Both the position numbers and the translations under genes were made by a program. A stretch of 64,000 nt of DNA from Dehalococcoidia bacterium (lineage in GTDB: Bacteria > Chloroflexota > Dehalococcoidia > Bin125). The DNA lies in assembly GCA_022828105.1 (NCBI GenBank), contig JAJEJC010000009.1, positions 1 through 64,000 of the forward strand, given 5' to 3'. Under the pieces are notes generated by a model. It worked only from the letters and a program-made list of their open reading frames with translations, was not told the DNA's origin and searched no databases. Positions 60,362 through 64,000 of this stretch are shown here, in pieces; position 1 is the stretch's first letter, and each line of letters begins with the position of its first letter.

Positions 60362-62895
60362 GACTCAACCCACTCCACCTCTTCCACCGCGAGCCGCCCG
60401 AGCCTGTGCTCTTGGCGGTCAAGCCACCGCGCTCGGGCCAGCGCACCCTGCTCGGAGTCGAGAACCTGCTCCAGGCGCTGGCCGGGAGCGAGCCCTTTGC
60501 GCTGGAACTCGCCTCGGGCCGCGAGGGCGTGCGGCTGCTGGTGCGCAGCCGCTCAGAAGCGCTCGTGCGCGGACAGATCGGCTCACACTATCCCCAGGCG
60601 CGAATCGAGGAGCTGCCCGTAGAACGAGATCCGCTGCACGTGCGCGATCGTGAAGATGTCTGGTCGATGACGCTCAGAGCGTCCGGGCCGGAGTACCTGC
60701 CGCTGCGCCTGTTCAGCGACCGCGACCTGCTTGATCCCGGCTCCGATCCGCTCTTGGCCCCGATCGGCGCGCTCACGGGGCTCGAGCCGGGCGAACGGAT
60801 CGTGGCCCGACTGCGCCTGCATCCGCTGCCTGCGGACTGGTCGCGTCCCTACCAGGCGCTGGTCCAGCCGTCTGAGCAGCCAGCGCCCGCTCCAAGCAGT
60901 CACTACCAGTCCAGGAACGGGCCCGAGCCGTTCGCGCTGGCTGTCCTCGGGCTGGCGGGCTTGGGCGCCTTCCAGGGCTACACCTGGTTTGCGGCGGGCG
61001 AGATCTGGAGCCTGACCGCGCTCTGCGCCAGCGTCGCCGCTGCGCTGATCGGCGGCACCTGGGCGCGCCGCCGCTGGAAGCGCTCGCGCCAGCGCGTCAT
61101 CGATCCCCAGCTGGTCAAGGAGAAGATCTACCGAGCCGCGTTCGCGGCCGACCTGGAGCTGGTCGCCGTCCTGCCTGAAGGGACTCCGGCCGAGCGCGCC
61201 CAACAGCTGCTCGAACGGGTCGCGACCGCCTACCGCCACTACGACCATCCGCAGGGCGCGCAGTTCGTCGCCTCAGAGCCGGTCAAGCTGTCGGCCTTCG
61301 AACCTAGTCTGACGCCGCGCCCGGCGGGTCTGTTCGCGAGGCGCAGCGTGCTCGGCGTGCGCGAGGCGGCCGCGCTCTGGCATCCGCCCGGCGCCGTGGA
61401 CGAGACGCACGAACTGGCCCGCGCCGGGGCGAAGTCGCTGCCGCCGCCGACGGACGCGCTGCGCGAAGACGCCCTGGTCGGCGACTCCACCGGCGACGAC
61501 CCGCGCCCGATCCACTTCCCCCGCGACCTCACCCGCCGCCATCACCTCTACGTGGCCAGAACGCGGATGGGCAAGTCGACCCTGATGCGGCACCTGGTTG
61601 CGCACAAGCTGAGCGAGAAGGCCGCCGGCCGCGACCGCGACGCGATCGTGGTCGTTGACCCGCACGCCGATCTCACCGCAGCGATCCTGGAGCAGACGCC
61701 CGAGTCGCTCGCCGACCAGGTCCGCCTGATCGACCTCGCCGACGAGCGCGGCGCGGTCGGGATCAACCTGCTCGATGCGCACGTGTTCACCGACCGGGAC
61801 CGGACCGCCGACGCCGTGGTCCGGGTCGCGCGCGGGCTGTGGGAGCAGTGGGGTCCGCGCATGCAGTCGATCCTCGAGCAGACCGTGAAGACGCTGCACG
61901 AAGCCAACAGCCATCCGCTGACCGAACGCGACCAGCAGCACACGATCCTGGACGGTCTGCGGCTGCTGGGCGACGACCTGTTCCGGGCGGGCGTGCTGTC
62001 CCGCGTCAGCGACTCCTACCTGCTCGACTGGTGGGCGCGCGACTTCGGCGGCTGGCGCAAGGAGTATCGCGCAGAAGCGCTCGCGCCGGTCCAGACGCGG
62101 CTCAACTACTACGCATCCTCGAAGCGCGCGCGAGCGATCCTGGGTCAATCCCGCTCCACGATCGACCTCCGCCGAACGATCATCGACGGCGGCATCCTGC
62201 TCGTCTCGACGGCGCAGGGGTCGGTCGGACGCGATGTCGCGGCCCTGGCCGGCGCTTCGCTGCTCAACCTGGTCGACTCCGTGTTCCGCGAACAGGAGCG
62301 CATCCCGCATGCCGACCGCCGCGGCGCGCTGGTGGTCGTCGATGAGATGCAGACGATCCCCGGCGTGCCGTTCGAGTCGATGCTCTCCGAGCTGGGCAAG
62401 TACGGCGCCTCGTTCGTGCTGGCGACCCAGAGCCTGGCCAAGCTGGACGATCTCTCGCCGACGATGAAACACACGCTCTTGGCCAACACCGGCTGCCTCT
62501 GCGTCTTCCAGGTCTCGGGCGCGGACGCCCGCGAACTGGTCTGGGAGCTGGGCAAGGAGCGGCTCACGGAGGAGGACCTGGTCGGACAGCCGGCGCATCA
62601 CTGCTACGTGCGGGCCTCGGTCGGCGCTCAGCGCCTGCCCGCGTTCTCGATGACCGTGCGCAAGCCCGAGCCGGGCGATCCCGAGCTGGCCCAACGCATC
62701 CGCGAGGCCGCTCGGGCCTACACCACCAACCACGAACAGCTGGCCGCGCAGCAGGCCGAGCGCCAACGCCAGGTCGAACGGTTCCACCAGGAGCTTGCCG
62801 CCGCAACCGAGCAGACTGCCGCCGCTGCGGCCGAGCCGAAGCCGAAACCGAAGCCGAAGCGCGTGCGCAGCCGGCGCATGGAGCGATCCGCATGA
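60358..62895 (+). CDS. VirD4/TraG-like coupling ATPase
   Basis: This 845-residue protein has two N-terminal membrane helices near 195-240 (FALAVLGLAGLGAFQGYTWF and SLTALCASVAAALIGGTWAR) and an AAA+ ATPase domain. Walker A is ARTRMGKSTLMRHLVAH (about 399-415), then VVVDPHADLTAAILEQ. Walker B is LVVVDEMQTIPGV (about 658-670), with FVLATQSLAKLDDL following. The C-terminus is a Gln-rich helix and a Lys/Pro tail. It should bring the relaxosome to the channel. DUF87/HerA-like features put it in the coupling-protein family of Gram-positive-type elements. It overlaps its neighbours on both sides by four bases. Confidence 0.88.
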   Translation: MRLNPLHLFHREPPEPVLLAVKPPRSGQRTLLGVENLLQALAGSEPFALELASGREGVRLLVRSRSEALVRGQIGSHYPQARIEELPVERDPLHVRDREDVWSMTLRASGPEYLPLRLFSDRDLLDPGSDPLLAPIGALTGLEPGERIVARLRLHPLPADWSRPYQALVQPSEQPAPAPSSHYQSRNGPEPFALAVLGLAGLGAFQGYTWFAAGEIWSLTALCASVAAALIGGTWARRRWKRSRQRVIDPQLVKEKIYRAAFAADLELVAVLPEGTPAERAQQLLERVATAYRHYDHPQGAQFVASEPVKLSAFEPSLTPRPAGLFARRSVLGVREAAALWHPPGAVDETHELARAGAKSLPPPTDALREDALVGDSTGDDPRPIHFPRDLTRRHHLYVARTRMGKSTLMRHLVAHKLSEKAAGRDRDAIVVVDPHADLTAAILEQTPESLADQVRLIDLADERGAVGINLLDAHVFTDRDRTADAVVRVARGLWEQWGPRMQSILEQTVKTLHEANSHPLTERDQQHTILDGLRLLGDDLFRAGVLSRVSDSYLLDWWARDFGGWRKEYRAEALAPVQTRLNYYASSKRARAILGQSRSTIDLRRTIIDGGILLVSTAQGSVGRDVAALAGASLLNLVDSVFREQERIPHADRRGALVVVDEMQTIPGVPFESMLSELGKYGASFVLATQSLAKLDDLSPTMKHTLLANTGCLCVFQVSGADARELVWELGKERLTEEDLVGQPAHHCYVRASVGAQRLPAFSMTVRKPEPGDPELAQRIREAARAYTTNHEQLAAQQAERQRQVERFHQELAAATEQTAAAAAEPKPKPKPKRVRSRRMERSA

Positions 62896-64000
62896 GTCCG
62901 CTCAGCGCCCAGACCGACCTGCTCCGGCAGCTGGCTCACACTCCACTTGCGGACCGCAGCGAACTCGCCGCGCTCAGCGGCTGGTCGCCGTCCGCCGTCT
63001 ACGGCTGCGTCGCCCGGCTCGAACGAGCGGGACTGGTGGAGCACGTGATCCATGCCTCGCCCTCAACGCCGGCCACGAGGCGCTACTGCCTCAGCGCCGC
63101 CGGCGTCCGCTTGTTCGCCGAGGATGCCGGCATCGGCTTGAGCCGAACCCTGGCCCAACACCCGGTCTCGAACGAGTGGCGGCGGCTCCTGGTGCAGCGG
63201 CTCGACACCGCCGCCCTCCTCTACCGCACCGCCATCGAGATCAGCGAAACGGAGTATCCGCTGCGCTTCCGCTGGTACCGGGCGCAGCCGCTGGACGCGG
63301 CGGTGGAGCTGCCCGACGGACGCCGGATCGGGCTCGCCCGGATCGGCCGCACGTCGGACCGCACCGCGATGGCCAAGCGGCTCGGCCGACTCGGCGACTC
63401 CGTCGGAGGCGGCGCGGCGCTGATCATCCTGCCCGATCAAGTCCGGCTGCGCCACGCTCGCCGCATCTTGCGCGGTTCCGCAGCGCTGGCGTTCCTCGGC
63501 CTAGTGGCGCAGGTCGTGCGCGCCGACCCCAGCGCCGCGCTCTGGCAGATTGCGTCCGGAGGCGCGCGCTTCAGCCTCGCGGAGGCGCTGAGGCACGTAA
63601 CAGCGTCGCCTCCGTCGATCACTGAACGCCCGCTGGCGAAGGTGTCGGTGCCTCGGCCGCTCGGGCGGTCGGAGGCGCCGGCGCTCACTCGCAGCGAACA
63701 GCGCGCGCTCGACCTGATCGGCGACTGGCCCTGGCTGCGGCCCGTGCATCTCGCCAATCTGCTCAACTGCAGCCCACGCCGCAGCCGGCAGGCGCTGAGC
63801 CGGCTGCGGCGTCTCGATCTCGTGGTTCGGCGGTTCGCCGCCGGGCAGCCACGGCTGGCGCTGTCCGACGCCGGAATCTCGCGGCTCGCCCGCCGCGACC
63901 GAGCCTCGGTCGCGATCGCCAGACGGCGTTGGAGCGTCGAGTCGGTGGAGCGTTCCTCGCCCTCATCCTGGCGGGACGTGAACGGGGCCCGTTCGCGGCA
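62892..64000 (+). CDS. Replication-relaxation family protein (partial, runs off the window)
   Basis: It is open from ATG 62892, inside the upstream TGA (ATGA), to the window end with no stop: about 369 codons visible. The N-terminus is a winged helix (LADRSELAALSGWSPSAVYG, RLERAGLVEHVIHA, RRYCLSAAGVRLFAEDAG). The middle region matches replication-relaxation proteins, which initiate rolling-circle-like replication or strand separation in plasmids and elements. A second winged helix appears near 275-335 (LRPVHLANLLNCSPRRSRQA, LSRLRRLDLVVRR). It is usually encoded next to the coupling protein, as here. A true relaxase may lie beyond the window. Confidence 0.78.
   Translation, partial: MSPLSAQTDLLRQLAHTPLADRSELAALSGWSPSAVYGCVARLERAGLVEHVIHASPSTPATRRYCLSAAGVRLFAEDAGIGLSRTLAQHPVSNEWRRLLVQRLDTAALLYRTAIEISETEYPLRFRWYRAQPLDAAVELPDGRRIGLARIGRTSDRTAMAKRLGRLGDSVGGGAALIILPDQVRLRHARRILRGSAALAFLGLVAQVVRADPSAALWQIASGGARFSLAEALRHVTASPPSITERPLAKVSVPRPLGRSEAPALTRSEQRALDLIGDWPWLRPVHLANLLNCSPRRSRQALSRLRRLDLVVRRFAAGQPRLALSDAGISRLARRDRASVAIARRRWSVESVERSSPSSWRDVNGARSR

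Noticed and set aside
1-64000. Genome-wide reassignment of TAG to an amino acid
   Set aside because: TAG ends several intact genes (for example 43535, 48489, 52981, 54788, 26451), so it acts as a normal stop.

Overview
The window is a GC-rich chromosomal segment with three zones. It shows an actinobacterial/Chloroflexota-like style: GTG/TTG starts, Calx-beta and cadherin-like surface proteins, lipoprotein solute-binding proteins, and an acyl-CoA-dehydrogenase/flavin monooxygenase/P450 set. The best guess is an uncultured Chloroflexota (SAR202/Dehalococcoidia-like), inferred from gene style only; no rRNA or tRNA marker was found. Several otherwise conserved genes carry single-base frameshifts or in-frame TAG codons, so part of the window is either decaying or carries assembly errors.

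Zone 1 (1-20 kb) is a patchwork of defence genes and mobile debris. It starts with a truncated Calx-beta gene beside an IS5-family remnant, then a Uma2-type nuclease, an orphan glycine-betaine-type ABC ATPase (no permease beside it), and a type IV McrB-McrC restriction pair. Next come a surface protein with a 36-nt repeat and a PPKTG-like tail, and a type II restriction-modification pair whose nuclease has the D/E/Q active-site spacing of BglII. A ParB-like protein and a cut-off terminase-like gene follow, then a luciferase-like oxidoreductase remnant, an intact alcohol dehydrogenase, small unknown genes, a broken IS1595 element, and broken ParB and Dam-type methylase remnants. A dispersed ~105-bp repeat occurs at 14.5 and 19.9 kb.

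Zone 2 (20-40 kb) is metabolic and envelope DNA. It holds two lipoprotein solute-binding proteins, an acyl-CoA-dehydrogenase-like enzyme, an FAD monooxygenase and a frameshifted RND/MMPL transporter, all on the minus strand. A cytochrome P450 is divergent from them. A potassium channel, a frameshifted metallo-beta-lactamase-fold hydrolase and two large surface proteins follow; each surface gene is interrupted by an in-frame TAG.

Zone 3 (40 kb to the end) is an integrative/conjugative element or plasmid. Its minus-strand half is a DNA-processing module: SNF2-type helicase, small zinc-ribbon and acidic proteins, methyltransferase, RadC-like protein, two tandem SSB genes, Cas4-like nuclease, Rad52-family annealing protein and a DnaG-like primase split by a TAG. 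The plus-strand half is a type IV secretion/conjugation operon: secreted protein, VirB6/TrbL-like protein, VirB2-like pilin, PrgI fusion, second pilin-like protein, VirB4 ATPase, VirD4-like coupling ATPase and a replication-relaxation protein running off the window. Between the halves, next to a helix-turn-helix coiled-coil regulator, lies a ~340-bp divergent control region with four copies of a TTGTCCAAC-type motif and a 12-bp palindrome. No relaxase or integrase is visible, so the element continues beyond the window.
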